Shown: positions 1-8,163, counted from the stretch's first letter. The stretch is DNA of 44,754 nt from Alcanivorax sp. (GCA_022449455.1 JAKUPL010000031.1:1-44754), one strand, 5' to 3'. Made by a program: numbers and translations. Notes: generated by a model not told the origin, from the sequence alone.

Positions 1-376
1 TGAGCGCGTCGCTGGCGGCGGCCTCGTAGCAGGCGCGCAGCAGCCCGTCCCGCTCGCCGCGCAGCACCAGAAGCTGCGCCAGCGGCACCCCGGCCCGGGC
101 CAGGGTGTCGGCGCTGGGCCGCTCCGGGGGGTTGGCGATCAGCCGCGCGCCGGGCGCGTCATCGGCCAGCAGCGGCAGCACCAGATGCAGCAGCGGCGGG
201 CAGGGCAGTGGGCACAGCAATTCCACCAGGCCGTGCCGGGGCCAGCCGCCCAGGCTCAGCAGCCGGTCCAGGGCGGCAAAGCCGGTGGACCGCCCGCCAC
301 CCGCGGCGCCGTCGGAATCGCGCCCCCACCAGGTGTCCCGGCGGGAGAGGAGTTGTTGCAGAGAGGCGGAGGACAT
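1..376 (-). CDS. imuA: ImuA, SOS translesion-synthesis accessory protein (N-terminal part)
   Basis: Only the first 125 codons are in the window; the gene runs off the left edge. The translation has the RecA/SulA-like core of ImuA: an N-terminal stretch with SRRDTWW, then TGFAALDRLL and GGWPRHGLVELL around residues 31-55, followed by LIANPPERPSADTLARAG. ImuA proteins work with ImuB and the error-prone polymerase DnaE2 in damage-induced mutagenesis. The ATG at 374-376 is chosen because it directly follows a LexA site 12-43 bases upstream. In known cassettes imuB and dnaE2 follow, which here would lie outside the window to the left. SulA-like annotation is the main alternative name for the same family. 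Confidence 0.82.
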   Translation of the reverse strand, partial: MSSASLQQLLSRRDTWWGRDSDGAAGGGRSTGFAALDRLLSLGGWPRHGLVELLCPLPCPPLLHLVLPLLADDAPGARLIANPPERPSADTLARAGVPLAQLLVLRGERDGLLRACYEAAASDAL

Positions 377-387
377 CGGGAAAAACA

Positions 388-419
388 CTCGGATACTGTA
401 CACAAGGACAGTATCCGAG
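388..419. promoter_or_regulatory. LexA (SOS) operator upstream of imuA
   Basis: The sequence contains CTGT-N8-ACAG at 396-411, which extends to TACTGT-N8-ACAGTA as in the enterobacterial SOS consensus. The symmetry continues outward to perfect 12-bp arms, CTCGGATACTGT and ACAGTATCCGAG, around the 8-bp spacer ACACAAGG. It lies 12 bases upstream of the imuA start, where bound LexA would block transcription. It is 137 bases from the divergent gene at 556 and could also affect it. Confidence 0.9.
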
Positions 420-555
420 ATGGCCTCGGGCTTCAAGCCTGCCGTTGCCCCTTCCGTGTCCCCCACGGTCAACCTGCCCTGTGCGGGTAAACATATTGTA
501 TTCCCCGGGGCGGTTGAGTAGCTTCGAAGGCCTGTTTCCGAGCGCCGAGAGACCC

Positions 556-1194
556 ATGACACCACAACACAGCGCCCGCCGTGTCGCCGCCGTTTGGCAG
601 CGTGGCCTGAGCCGGCGCCGCTTTCTGGGCTGGACCCTGGCGGGGACCGCCGGAGTGGCGGCGGTGGCCGCCGGTGGTTTCGCTTTGCTGCGCCGCTCGC
701 CGCTGGACGAGCAGGCCAAACCCGCCTGGGCCGAGGGGCTGAGCCGCCAGGAATACCATCTCTTCGACCGGGCCCGGGTGGCGCTGCTGCCCACCGAGGG
801 CACCGATCTGCCGGGCACCGATCAGGTGCCGGTGGTGGCCAATGTGCAAAACATGCTGGGCTACATGGCGCCGCCGTTGCGCGACCAGCTGGCCACCGGG
901 CTGGGCCTGTTCGATAACGCGGCGGTGGTGTTTCACGGCCGTCGTTTCGTGGACCTGGAGCCGGCCACCGCCCGCGACTATTTCGACGCCTGGAGCCGGG
1001 GCAACGCGATTCAGCGCACCCTGGCCACGGTGATCAAGCAACTGGTGTACAGCGCCTACTGGAGCGACCCGGCCACCTGGCCGCCCATCGAGTTCGACGG
1101 GCCGGTGTCCGAGCAATGGGGGCTGGCCTATCTGGGTAACGCGCCCCTTCCTGATGAAGCGCCCGGCAAAGAGCGCACGGAGGAAGGCGCATGA
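556..1194 (+). CDS. Tat-signal small subunit of a GMC dehydrogenase (gluconate 2-dehydrogenase subunit 3-like)
   Basis: This 212-residue protein begins with a twin-arginine signal: SRRRFLGW at residues 19-26, then a hydrophobic alanine/glycine stretch to about residue 45. The rest resembles the small (gamma, subunit 3) component found beside membrane-associated GMC flavoprotein dehydrogenases, including LSRQEYHLFDRARVALLP and a tryptophan-rich C-terminus. Such subunits carry the folded flavoprotein subunit across the inner membrane. Its stop overlaps the start of the following GMC gene by four bases (ATGA), so the two are translationally coupled. The start is the ATG after GAGAGACCC. Family assignment rests on size, Tat signal and context; no catalytic residues are expected. 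Confidence 0.75.
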   Translation: MTPQHSARRVAAVWQRGLSRRRFLGWTLAGTAGVAAVAAGGFALLRRSPLDEQAKPAWAEGLSRQEYHLFDRARVALLPTEGTDLPGTDQVPVVANVQNMLGYMAPPLRDQLATGLGLFDNAAVVFHGRRFVDLEPATARDYFDAWSRGNAIQRTLATVIKQLVYSAYWSDPATWPPIEFDGPVSEQWGLAYLGNAPLPDEAPGKERTEEGA

Positions 1195-2741
1195 CGGCAA
1201 CGCAAAACGGCCAGCCGGTTCGGGCCTCCGGCCTGGCGGTGACCCGGGCCGAGGACGTGCGCGGGTCGCGGCTGACCCTGGACGCGGACGTGGTGATCGT
1301 CGGCTCCGGCGCCGGCGGCGCGGTGACCGGCTACGAGCTGGCCCGGCGCGGCAAGAAGGTGGTGATCCTGGAGGCCGGCCCCTACATCCCCTCCAAGGAC
1401 TTCACCGAACGCTTCACCCACAGCCTGGAAACCCTCTATCAGGACCACGGCGGTCAGACCAACAAGAGCGGTGATCTGCTGGTGCTGCAGGGCGCCTGCG
1501 TGGGTGGCTCCACGGTGGTCAACGGGTGCGTGTGCTTCCGCACTCCGGACTTTATTCTGGAGGACTGGCGGCGGGATTTCGGTCTTACCGAGCTGACCCC
1601 CGAGGCGATGACGCCGTACTTCGAGCGGGTGGAGCGCAACCTGGCGATCCACGAAAACGGCGAACACGAAATCGCCCGGCACGGCCGGCTGATCCGCGCC
1701 GGCGCCGACAAGCTGGGCTGGTCGGTGAAGCCGTTCAAACGCAATATCCGCGACTGCGCGCTCACCGGCCACTGCCTGTCCGGCTGCAAGACCGAGCGCA
1801 AGCAGTCCATGCTGGTCAGCTATCTGCCCTGGGCCACCGCCCACGGCGCGCGTATCTTCGCCGACACCCGGGTCACCGAGGTGCTGGCGGAGAACGGCCG
1901 GGCCCGGGGTGTGCGCGCCGAGGTCACCGGCCACGACGGCGCCAAGGTGGCGGACCTGACGGTCAACGCGGAGCGGGTGATCCTGGCCGCCGGCGCGGTG
2001 CAGACGCCGCTGCTGCTGCTGAAAAGCGGCCTGGCCAATAGCTCCGGGCAGGTGGGGCGCAACTTCGCCTGCCACCCGTCCCTGTACGTGTCCGCCCGCT
2101 ACCCGGAACCGGTGCACCCCTGGCGGGGCGCCATGCTGGGGGTTTACGTGGACGAATTCCTGCACCCGGACAAGGGCGGCTTCGTGCTGGAGGACGGCGG
2201 CGCCGGCCCGGTGGAACTGAGCATGACCGCCGAGCCCGGCAGTGGCGAACCGTTCATGACGTTCATGCGCGACAGCAAGTACCTGGCCGGGCTGGTGACC
2301 CTGATCCACGATCACAACGTGGGCACCATCCGCTGGGAAGACGGCCAGAAGGTGATCGACTACCAGCTCGACAACGCCGACTTCCCGTCCATGAAACGGG
2401 CCCTCAAGGCCGCCGCCCGGCTGCACCTGGCGTCCGGCGCCGAGGAGGTCTACGTGCCGTCCAGCGACCGCCGCGTGATCCGCTCCGAAGCGGACATCGA
2501 CCACGCCGTGGACGGACTGGAAAACGCCCCCCAGCATCTGCGCATGGTCAGCTATCACCCCCAGGGCAGCACCCGCATGGGCGCCGACCCGGCCACCAGC
2601 GTGGTCAACGGCGACGGCGAATGCCACGACGTGAAAGGGCTCTATATCGCGGATGCCGGCCTGCTGCCAACCTCGATCATCGTCAATCCGCAGGTCACGG
2701 TGTATGCGCTGGCCACGCGGATCGCGGAGAGGATGGTTTGA
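1191..2741 (+). CDS. GMC-family FAD-dependent oxidoreductase (dehydrogenase large subunit)
   Basis: The 516-residue product has an FAD-binding Rossmann motif (VVIVGSGAGG near residues 34-43), the LEAGPY second strand motif, GACVGGSTVVNG in the GMC signature region, and the C-terminal active-site region with SYHPQGSTRMG and IVNPQVTVYAL, providing the His and Asn positions typical of the family. It has no signal peptide, which fits export in complex with the Tat-tagged subunit encoded just upstream. GMC enzymes oxidise alcohols, sugars or sterols; the substrate cannot be read from sequence. No cytochrome subunit gene is adjacent, so the electron acceptor is unknown. Confidence 0.85.
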   Translation: MTATQNGQPVRASGLAVTRAEDVRGSRLTLDADVVIVGSGAGGAVTGYELARRGKKVVILEAGPYIPSKDFTERFTHSLETLYQDHGGQTNKSGDLLVLQGACVGGSTVVNGCVCFRTPDFILEDWRRDFGLTELTPEAMTPYFERVERNLAIHENGEHEIARHGRLIRAGADKLGWSVKPFKRNIRDCALTGHCLSGCKTERKQSMLVSYLPWATAHGARIFADTRVTEVLAENGRARGVRAEVTGHDGAKVADLTVNAERVILAAGAVQTPLLLLKSGLANSSGQVGRNFACHPSLYVSARYPEPVHPWRGAMLGVYVDEFLHPDKGGFVLEDGGAGPVELSMTAEPGSGEPFMTFMRDSKYLAGLVTLIHDHNVGTIRWEDGQKVIDYQLDNADFPSMKRALKAAARLHLASGAEEVYVPSSDRRVIRSEADIDHAVDGLENAPQHLRMVSYHPQGSTRMGADPATSVVNGDGECHDVKGLYIADAGLLPTSIIVNPQVTVYALATRIAERMV

Positions 2742-2767
2742 GCGGAGAGAGCAAAGCCTTAAAAGAC

Positions 2768-2910
2768 GATGCAGGATGCAGGATACAGGGGCGGGCTTGG
2801 TGTAAGCAGAACGCTCTGCGTATTAGCAGGGCTCTTTCTGCCAATAAGCAACCCTGGCGAGGCTCGTTCCGGATCGCACTGCTCTAGCCCTGTATCCTGT
2901 ATCTTGCATC
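2768..2910. repeat. Intergenic element bounded by inverted heptanucleotide repeats
   Basis: The left end (2768-2790) is a run of the 7-mer GATGCAG/GATACAG. The right end (2888-2910) is the same run on the opposite strand, so the ends form an imperfect inverted repeat of about 23 bp. Between them is an internal hairpin near 2820-2850 (TATTAGCAG ... CTGCCAATA). There is no ORF inside. It fills most of the gap between the convergent GMC and lipoprotein genes and may act as a shared terminator or be a small repeated element. Confidence 0.6.
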
Positions 2911-2922
2911 CTGTATCGCCTT

Positions 2923-3441
2923 TCACTGCCCGCGCGTAATGACGACCCGATACACCTCCCCGGGCACCCGGTAGCGCTGAATGTCGCTTTCCCGGGCCAG
3001 GCAGGTGCCGTGTTGCGGATTGAGGCGGCACCAGCGCAGCTGCTGGTCCACGCTGGGGGGCACGCTGAAGCGGGTCAGGTAGTTGTCGCCGGCGCGCAGG
3101 GCGATGAACAACTGGTTGGCCTGCCAGCCGCAGCGGGGGTCGTCGAACAGGTCCAGGGCCACCCGGAACACCAGGCTCTGGCCGCGCCGCTCCGGCGTCA
3201 CCAGCGTGCCGGCCTGGGTCACCGGGCATTCCGGTTCGCCAGCCCGATAGACCACCTCCACGCGCACCTGCTCCGGCGGCAGCGGCGGGTCGATGCGCAG
3301 TTGATAGCTGCGCAGGTCGCGGGGGGCCGGGTTGGGCCGCGGCTGGTAATCGCCGGCGGGGGCGGTCACGCAGCCGCTCAGGGCGAGGGCGGCCAGAACA
3401 CCGGCGAGCAGAACACCGGCGGGCAGGGCGCGGGGTCCCAT
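2923..3441 (-). CDS. Putative lipoprotein, unknown function
   Basis: The 172-residue product starts with a short hydrophobic signal and a lipobox ending LALSGC, placing the lipidated cysteine at residue 24. The ATG at 3439-3441 is preferred over one two codons upstream, because ACAGGAG then sits six bases ahead of it. The mature part contains four further cysteines, three of them in the sequence contexts GEPECPV, DPRCGW and RWCRLNPQHGTC, suggesting disulfides in the periplasm. I recognise no enzyme family. It follows the DUF748 gene by 19 bases on the same strand, so they are probably co-transcribed. Confidence 0.7.
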   Translation of the reverse strand: MGPRALPAGVLLAGVLAALALSGCVTAPAGDYQPRPNPAPRDLRSYQLRIDPPLPPEQVRVEVVYRAGEPECPVTQAGTLVTPERRGQSLVFRVALDLFDDPRCGWQANQLFIALRAGDNYLTRFSVPPSVDQQLRWCRLNPQHGTCLARESDIQRYRVPGEVYRVVITRGQ

Positions 3442-3460
3442 GGGCATCTCCTGTGGGCTG

Positions 3461-4531
3461 TCAGTCGTCGTTGTCGCCGTTCTCGAAGCGCGTCGAGAAG
3501 GCTTCCACGAAGGCATTGCGCAGGATACCGAAAAGCGCCGCCCAGGTACCGGTTTCGCTTTGCTCCACCTGGCCGCTGATCGGCACCCGGGTGGCGAACT
3601 GGTCCTGGCGCTGGTTCTTGAACAGGGTCTGCACGGCGCCGGCCAGGGCTTCCCACAGGCCGCCCAGCACCGAGCCGTCCGGGCCGGCCACGTCCTGTTG
3701 CCAATCGAACACATCCAGATTCTTGAGCAGCGGTTTCAGGTAGCCGTCCAACTGGCCGTTCCGGGCGCTCAGCTCCACCACCAGATCGCCCTGGCCGGAT
3801 TGCACGTCCAGATTGGCATAGGCGCGGCTGAAATCGTTCAGGCGGGTCAGGTCCACGTCGGTAACGCGCAATTGAAAGTCGAAGTCGCGCAGGTCGCTGA
3901 GCGGGTCGAAGGCGGCGGAGGTCTCCAGGGACGCCTCGCCGAGCACCAGCGCGCGCGCCTCCAACGTGGCCACCCGGGTGCCCTGGGTGTCGCGGCTGTT
4001 GGTCAGGTTGGTGACGCGGGCGTTGACCCCGGTGGCCTCGATGTTCACCGCCGGCTCCGAATGGTCGTTGCGGAACACCAGGCGGCCGTCTTGCACCCGG
4101 ACTTCGTTGAGGGTGATCGGCACCAGCTGCTGCAGCTGCGCGCGCCAGTCGGTGCCGGCGCCGGTTTGATCGGCACCGTCGTCACCGCCGTCCACGAAGG
4201 TCACGGTGGGCCGTTCGAACAGCACCCGAGCCACCAGGGCGTGGTCCTCCCACAACGCCCGCCAGCTCACCGCCAGATCGATGGCCGGGGCGTCCAGCAG
4301 CGGTTGCGGCACGGCGCCGTCCACCCGCGCGATGGTGAAACCTTCCAGTCGGTAGGCGCCGCGCCACCAGGCCAGGTCCACGTCCTCGATATGGCCCCGG
4401 TAATCGCCCATCTCGGCCATCTGCTTGTTGAGGTAATCGCGCACCAGCCAGGGCAGCGCCAGGTGCAGCACCAGCAGCAGTGTAACCAGGGTGAGCAAAA
4501 CGGTGAGAGCGATACGGCGACGTCGTGTCAT
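3461..4531 (-). CDS. DUF748 (AsmA-like) envelope protein
   Basis: The 356-residue product has basic residues TRRRR, one N-terminal membrane segment (about residues 6-28) and a long periplasmic region with the beta-rich pattern of AsmA/DUF748 proteins. Examples are VLFERPTVTFVDGG, VPITLNEVRVQDGRLVFRND and a later segment ending LSARNGQLDGYLKPLLKNL. Proteins of this group are linked to outer-membrane lipid transport or assembly, though a specific role is not established for this one. The ATG at 4529-4531 is used; an in-frame TTG two codons upstream is less likely. It precedes the lipoprotein gene and is divergent from the thioesterase gene. Confidence 0.75.
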   Translation of the reverse strand: MTRRRRIALTVLLTLVTLLLVLHLALPWLVRDYLNKQMAEMGDYRGHIEDVDLAWWRGAYRLEGFTIARVDGAVPQPLLDAPAIDLAVSWRALWEDHALVARVLFERPTVTFVDGGDDGADQTGAGTDWRAQLQQLVPITLNEVRVQDGRLVFRNDHSEPAVNIEATGVNARVTNLTNSRDTQGTRVATLEARALVLGEASLETSAAFDPLSDLRDFDFQLRVTDVDLTRLNDFSRAYANLDVQSGQGDLVVELSARNGQLDGYLKPLLKNLDVFDWQQDVAGPDGSVLGGLWEALAGAVQTLFKNQRQDQFATRVPISGQVEQSETGTWAALFGILRNAFVEAFSTRFENGDNDD

Positions 4532-4569
4532 GGGCAATGCCTGTCCTTGCGCAATGGAGTCTTCAGAGT

Positions 4570-4587
4570 GCCGGTACCGGTACCGGC
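4570..4587. promoter_or_regulatory. 18-bp perfect palindrome in a divergent intergenic region
   Basis: GCCGGTACCGGTACCGGC is fully self-complementary and lies between the divergent DUF748 (-) and thioesterase (+) genes, 39 and 72 bases from their starts. It could be an operator or just a GC-rich hairpin; no regulator is identified. Confidence 0.3.
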
Positions 4588-4658
4588 GGTCCGTGAACCG
4601 CGCCGCGCTCTCGGGTTATCATCGCGGGCCCGCCCGATGACCCGCATAAGGATCTGTC

Positions 4659-5105
4659 ATGAGCGAAGCCCGTGCGCGCCCGTTGCGCGACGAATTCGGA
4701 TATCGGTGCCCGGTGGACAGCCGCTGGGCGGACAACGACGTCTACGGCCACATCAACAATGTGGTGTATTACAGCTATTTCGACTCCACCATCAACCGTT
4801 ATCTGATCGATCGCGGCGGTCTGGACATTCACCAGGGCGGGGTGATCGCCTACGTGGTCAGCTCCGGCTGCGATTATTTCGAGGCCGCCGCCTATCCGGA
4901 CGCGCTCACCGTGGGCCTGCGCGTGGACAAGCTGGGCAACAGTTCGGTGCGCTACGGGCTGGCGTTGTTCGGGGAGGAGGGCGCCGCCAAGGCGCTGGGC
5001 TTCGTGGTGCATGTGTTCGTGGACCGCGCCACCGGCCGGCCGGTGGCGATTCCGGAACCCCTTCGAGAGGCGCTGGCGGCACTGACCCGGGAAAGCGACG
5101 GCTAG
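4659..5105 (+). CDS. Acyl-CoA thioesterase, 4-hydroxybenzoyl-CoA thioesterase (hotdog) family
   Basis: The 148-residue protein has the family signature near residues 22-40: RWADNDVYGHINNVVYYSYF, with the conserved Asp, Gly-His and Asn-Asn of hotdog-fold acyl-CoA thioesterases. It is a normal length for a single-domain member and is probably cytosolic, hydrolysing acyl-CoA to free acid and CoA; the chain specificity is not predictable. The ATG is preceded by AAGGA at a suitable distance. Its stop overlaps by four bases the stop of the convergent AraC remnant, so the remnant region begins right at its end. Confidence 0.85.
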   Translation: MSEARARPLRDEFGYRCPVDSRWADNDVYGHINNVVYYSYFDSTINRYLIDRGGLDIHQGGVIAYVVSSGCDYFEAAAYPDALTVGLRVDKLGNSSVRYGLALFGEEGAAKALGFVVHVFVDRATGRPVAIPEPLREALAALTRESDG

Positions 5106-5450
5106 CGCTGCCGCCACTCGCTGGGGCTGACGCCGAAGGCCGCCTTGAAGGCGCGGCTGAAGGTGGCGCTGTCGGTAAAACCGTAATCCAGGGCGATGTC
5201 CAGAATGCCGCGCTGGGCGTTGTCCGGCGCCGCCAGGGCCTCGCGGATGGCGTCCAGTCGCACCTGGCGGATAAAACGCCCGGGGGTGAGCTGGTGTTCC
5301 TCGAACAACCGGTACAGGGCGCGCCGGGACACGTGCAGGGCGCCGGCCAGTTCGTCCGGGCTGAGTTCCGGATCGTCGATGTGCGCCAGCACATGGCGGT
5401 GGGCCACGTCCAGGCTGATGGCGCCGCCGGCGCGCTCCGGGGCGGCCCTG
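5102..5450 (-). pseudogene. AraC-family regulator remnant (DNA-binding domain only)
   Basis: The C-terminal two helix-turn-helix units are intact: [21 protein letters not shown], then [20 protein letters not shown] and the closing FGVSPSEWRQR. The roughly 200-residue effector domain expected in a regulator of this kind is missing. Reading upstream on the minus strand, the AraC-like sequence stops near 5440-5450. There the plus strand starts to encode the truncated alcohol dehydrogenase. The simplest reading is that the two genes were once divergent, the regulator controlling the dehydrogenase, and one deletion removed both 5' ends and the promoter region. An open frame continues to 5512, but those codons are antisense to the dehydrogenase. 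Confidence 0.8.
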
Positions 5451-6766
5451 GATGCCACCCGGCTCAATGCCGCCGCCGGCGAACCCGGCAACTGGATGAC
5501 CCACGGCGGCACCTACGCGGAGCAGCGTTTCAGCCGCCTCGACCGGATCAACCGGGACAACGTGGGCCGGCTCGGTCTGGCCTGGACCTACAAGCTGGAC
5601 ATCGACCGGGCGGTGGAGGCCACGCCCATCGTGGTGGACGGCGTGATGTACACCACCGGCCCCTTCAGCATTGTCTACGCCCTGGATGCGCGCAACGGCG
5701 AACTGCTCTGGAAGTACGATCCCGGGGTGGCCAAAACCCGCGCCCGGGACGGTTGCTGCGGCCCGGTGAATCGCGGCGTGGCGGTGTGGCGGGGCAAGGT
5801 GTTCGTCGGTGCCTATGACGGCCGGCTGATCGCCCTGGACGCGGCCAGTGGCAAGCCGGTGTGGAGCGTGGACACGCTGATCGACGCCGACCGCAGCTAC
5901 ACCATCGCCGGCGCCCCCCGGGTGGTGAAAGGCAAGGTGCTGATCGGCAATGGCGGCGCCGAGTTCGGCGTGCGCGGCTACATCACCGCCTACGACGCGG
6001 AAAGCGGTGAGCAGGCCTGGCGCTTTTTCACGGTGCCTGGCGATCCGGCTCTGCCGCCGGAGAACGAGGCCATGGCCCGGGCCCGCGACACCTGGTTTGG
6101 CGACCAGTACTGGAAGCTGGGCGGCGGCGGTACGGTGTGGGATTCCATGGCCTACGACCCGGAACTGGATTTGCTCTATATCGGCACCGGCAACGGCAGC
6201 CTGTGGAATCGCCAGGCCCGCTCGGCGGGCAAGGGCGACAACCTGTATCTGAGCTCCATCGTGGCGCTGCGCCCGGAGACCGGTGAGTACGTCTGGCACT
6301 ATCAGACCACGCCCGGCGATCAATGGGACTTCACCGCCACCCAGACCATCACGCTGGCGGACTGGCGTCCAACGCCAAGGTGGCCCCGGAGGCGCGCATT
6401 CTCACCTACAAGCTTGACGCTACCGAGACGCTGCCGGCGCCCCGGCGCGTGGCCCGGGCCCTGCCGGACACGCTACCGGCGCTGACCGCCGACGCGGACA
6501 CCCTGGACCGGGGCCGCGACCTGTACAACGACAACTGCGGCATCTGCCACGGCTTCAGCGCGCTGGGGGGCGGCGTGATCCCGGATCTGCGTTATCTGGA
6601 TGAGCAGGGCCACCAGGCGTTTCCCGCCATCGTCGCCGGCCTCTACGCGGACAAGGGCATGCCGTCCTTCGCCGGTGATCTCAGCCTGGAGCAGGTCAAG
6701 GCGATCCACCAATACCTGATCAAACGCACCGGCGACCTGCGGCGCGAGCTGCAAAGCGCCCCCTGA
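5445..6766 (+). pseudogene. Quinohemoprotein (PQQ + cytochrome c) alcohol dehydrogenase, doubly deleted
   Basis: The start of the remnant (about 5445) already encodes [19 protein letters not shown], a motif normally about 50 residues into the protein, so signal peptide and start are gone. PQQ beta-propeller repeats continue through CCGPVNRG (the vicinal cysteines of the active site), [13 protein letters not shown] and [13 protein letters not shown]. Near 6362-6370 the frame changes and the sequence jumps from the middle of the propeller to the C-terminal cytochrome c domain, with heme motif CGICH and a later GMPSF methionine ligand. I estimate about 200-250 residues are missing there. The intact relatives are periplasmic enzymes of about 690 residues. 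It cannot be expressed as a functional enzyme. Confidence 0.88.
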
Positions 6767-6779
6767 GCGCCGCCCACGG

Positions 6780-8036
6780 TCAGCGCGGCTGCCAGTGGGC
6801 GGCCGGGCGGGCCAGGCGGCGGGCCGCGTAGGCGGCCGGGTCGGCGGCGCCATCGCCGTCGGAGAAGTACAGCTCGGCGACGAAATAGAACTCCTGGCCG
6901 AACGGAATGCGGTCCAGGGCGAAGCCCACATTGGGACGCTGCCCGGGGAAGCGTTCCGGTTCGTCGTCCAGGGACGGGTCGTCCTGGTAGATAAAGCGGG
7001 CGCCGGTGTCGAAGCCCTCGGCGAAGTACAGCCGCGCCAGCAGATCGAAGCCGTCGCCGGTGCCGAACCACAGCCAGTTGTCGGTGGGCACCGGGGTATC
7101 GACCATGGCCCGTTCGGTGTCGTCCAGACGGCCGTCCACACGGGCTTCCCGGTCGCCGGTCCAGCTGGTGCGCAGGCGCGCGCCGGTCAGGTTGTTGCCG
7201 TCCACGGTGACCCGGGCGCCGGGTTCGCGCAGCACGGTGGCGGCGAAACCGGGCAGGGTCAGGCGGCTGTGCACCGCCACCGCCCGGTCGCGGACCAGGA
7301 AGTAGTTGTGCAGCTTGAGCACCGGCAGGCCGGCCACCCGCACCCGGGTGGTCACATAGGCGCGGGTGGCCAGGGGGCCGTCCACCACCTGGCGGATTTC
7401 CGGGTCCAGGTTCTCGTTGGTCAGGGTGAGCCGGGCGCCGGCGCTGAACACCCCGGCGCTGAGGCGCAGCTTGAGGCTGTCCAGCAGGTTCAGCGGCTGG
7501 CCGTCCGGGCCGGTGCGGCCGGTATAGAAGAAGTCCCCCCAACGGAACAGGTTGTCGTCCTCGAAGGCCAGCTGGAAGGCCGGGGTGTTCAGCGCCAGCG
7601 GTTCGCGGTGCAGGCGCCGGGTGACCGGCCAGGCCGGCGGCGGCCGTTGCAGGGCGTAGACGCTGCGCGCCCCGTCGCCGGTGCCCAGGGTGAACACCCC
7701 GAGCACCGCGTCCGGCAGCGGCGCCGGCGCCGCCCGGGCGCTGTCCGGCAGGTCCACCAGCAGGTGATCCTCGGCGGCGATGCGGTCCGCCGGCTGCGAG
7801 CGTTCGGCGTCGCCGTCTTCCTGGAACCAGGGCGCGCGGCCCTGGCTCCAGGGCAGCCATTGGTGGGGCAGGCTGACGAAGTCGCCGTCCCGGTACACCG
7901 CCAGGTCCACGGTGGCCGGGTCGCGGCCGGCCAGCCCGGCGATGGCCGCGCCCTGCAGTTCGACGATGGCCGCCGTGGCCGGGGCGCCGAGCAGCGCGAG
8001 GGTGAGCAGCGTGAAAACACGAAGGGGGGTGAGCAT
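6780..8036 (-). CDS. Unrecognised exported protein
   Basis: The 418-residue product has a signal peptide: hydrophobic LRVFTLLTLALLGA followed by a likely cleavage after ATAA. The mature part is rich in short beta-like segments, aromatic and charged residues, for example WLPWSQGRAPWF, NLFRWGDFFYTGRTGPDG and IPFGQEFYFVAELYFSDGDG. I see no catalytic motif and do not recognise the family. The ATG at 8034-8036 is preferred over one two codons upstream because AGG is then correctly spaced. It is convergent with the broken alcohol dehydrogenase and 13 bases from it, so a former functional link to alcohol oxidation is possible but not shown. Confidence 0.7.
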   Translation of the reverse strand: MLTPLRVFTLLTLALLGAPATAAIVELQGAAIAGLAGRDPATVDLAVYRDGDFVSLPHQWLPWSQGRAPWFQEDGDAERSQPADRIAAEDHLLVDLPDSARAAPAPLPDAVLGVFTLGTGDGARSVYALQRPPPAWPVTRRLHREPLALNTPAFQLAFEDDNLFRWGDFFYTGRTGPDGQPLNLLDSLKLRLSAGVFSAGARLTLTNENLDPEIRQVVDGPLATRAYVTTRVRVAGLPVLKLHNYFLVRDRAVAVHSRLTLPGFAATVLREPGARVTVDGNNLTGARLRTSWTGDREARVDGRLDDTERAMVDTPVPTDNWLWFGTGDGFDLLARLYFAEGFDTGARFIYQDDPSLDDEPERFPGQRPNVGFALDRIPFGQEFYFVAELYFSDGDGAADPAAYAARRLARPAAHWQPR

Positions 8037-8163
8037 GGGCATCCTGGCACCGGTGGTTCCGTTACCGGACAGGCTGAGGCAAAGCGCCGGCCCGGTCGAG
8101 GCCGGGCGGCGGGGTCAGGCGGGCGGCAGGGCCGCCGGGGGGCACGGCGGGCTGCCCGGGTGT

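Noticed and set aside
1128-2627. A 499-codon minus-strand frame opposite the first GMC gene
   Set aside because: The plus strand encodes complete GMC motifs; the minus frame shows none.
3437-3447. Upstream ATG for the lipoprotein
   Set aside because: It abuts the ribosome-binding sequence with no spacing; the next ATG has correct spacing.
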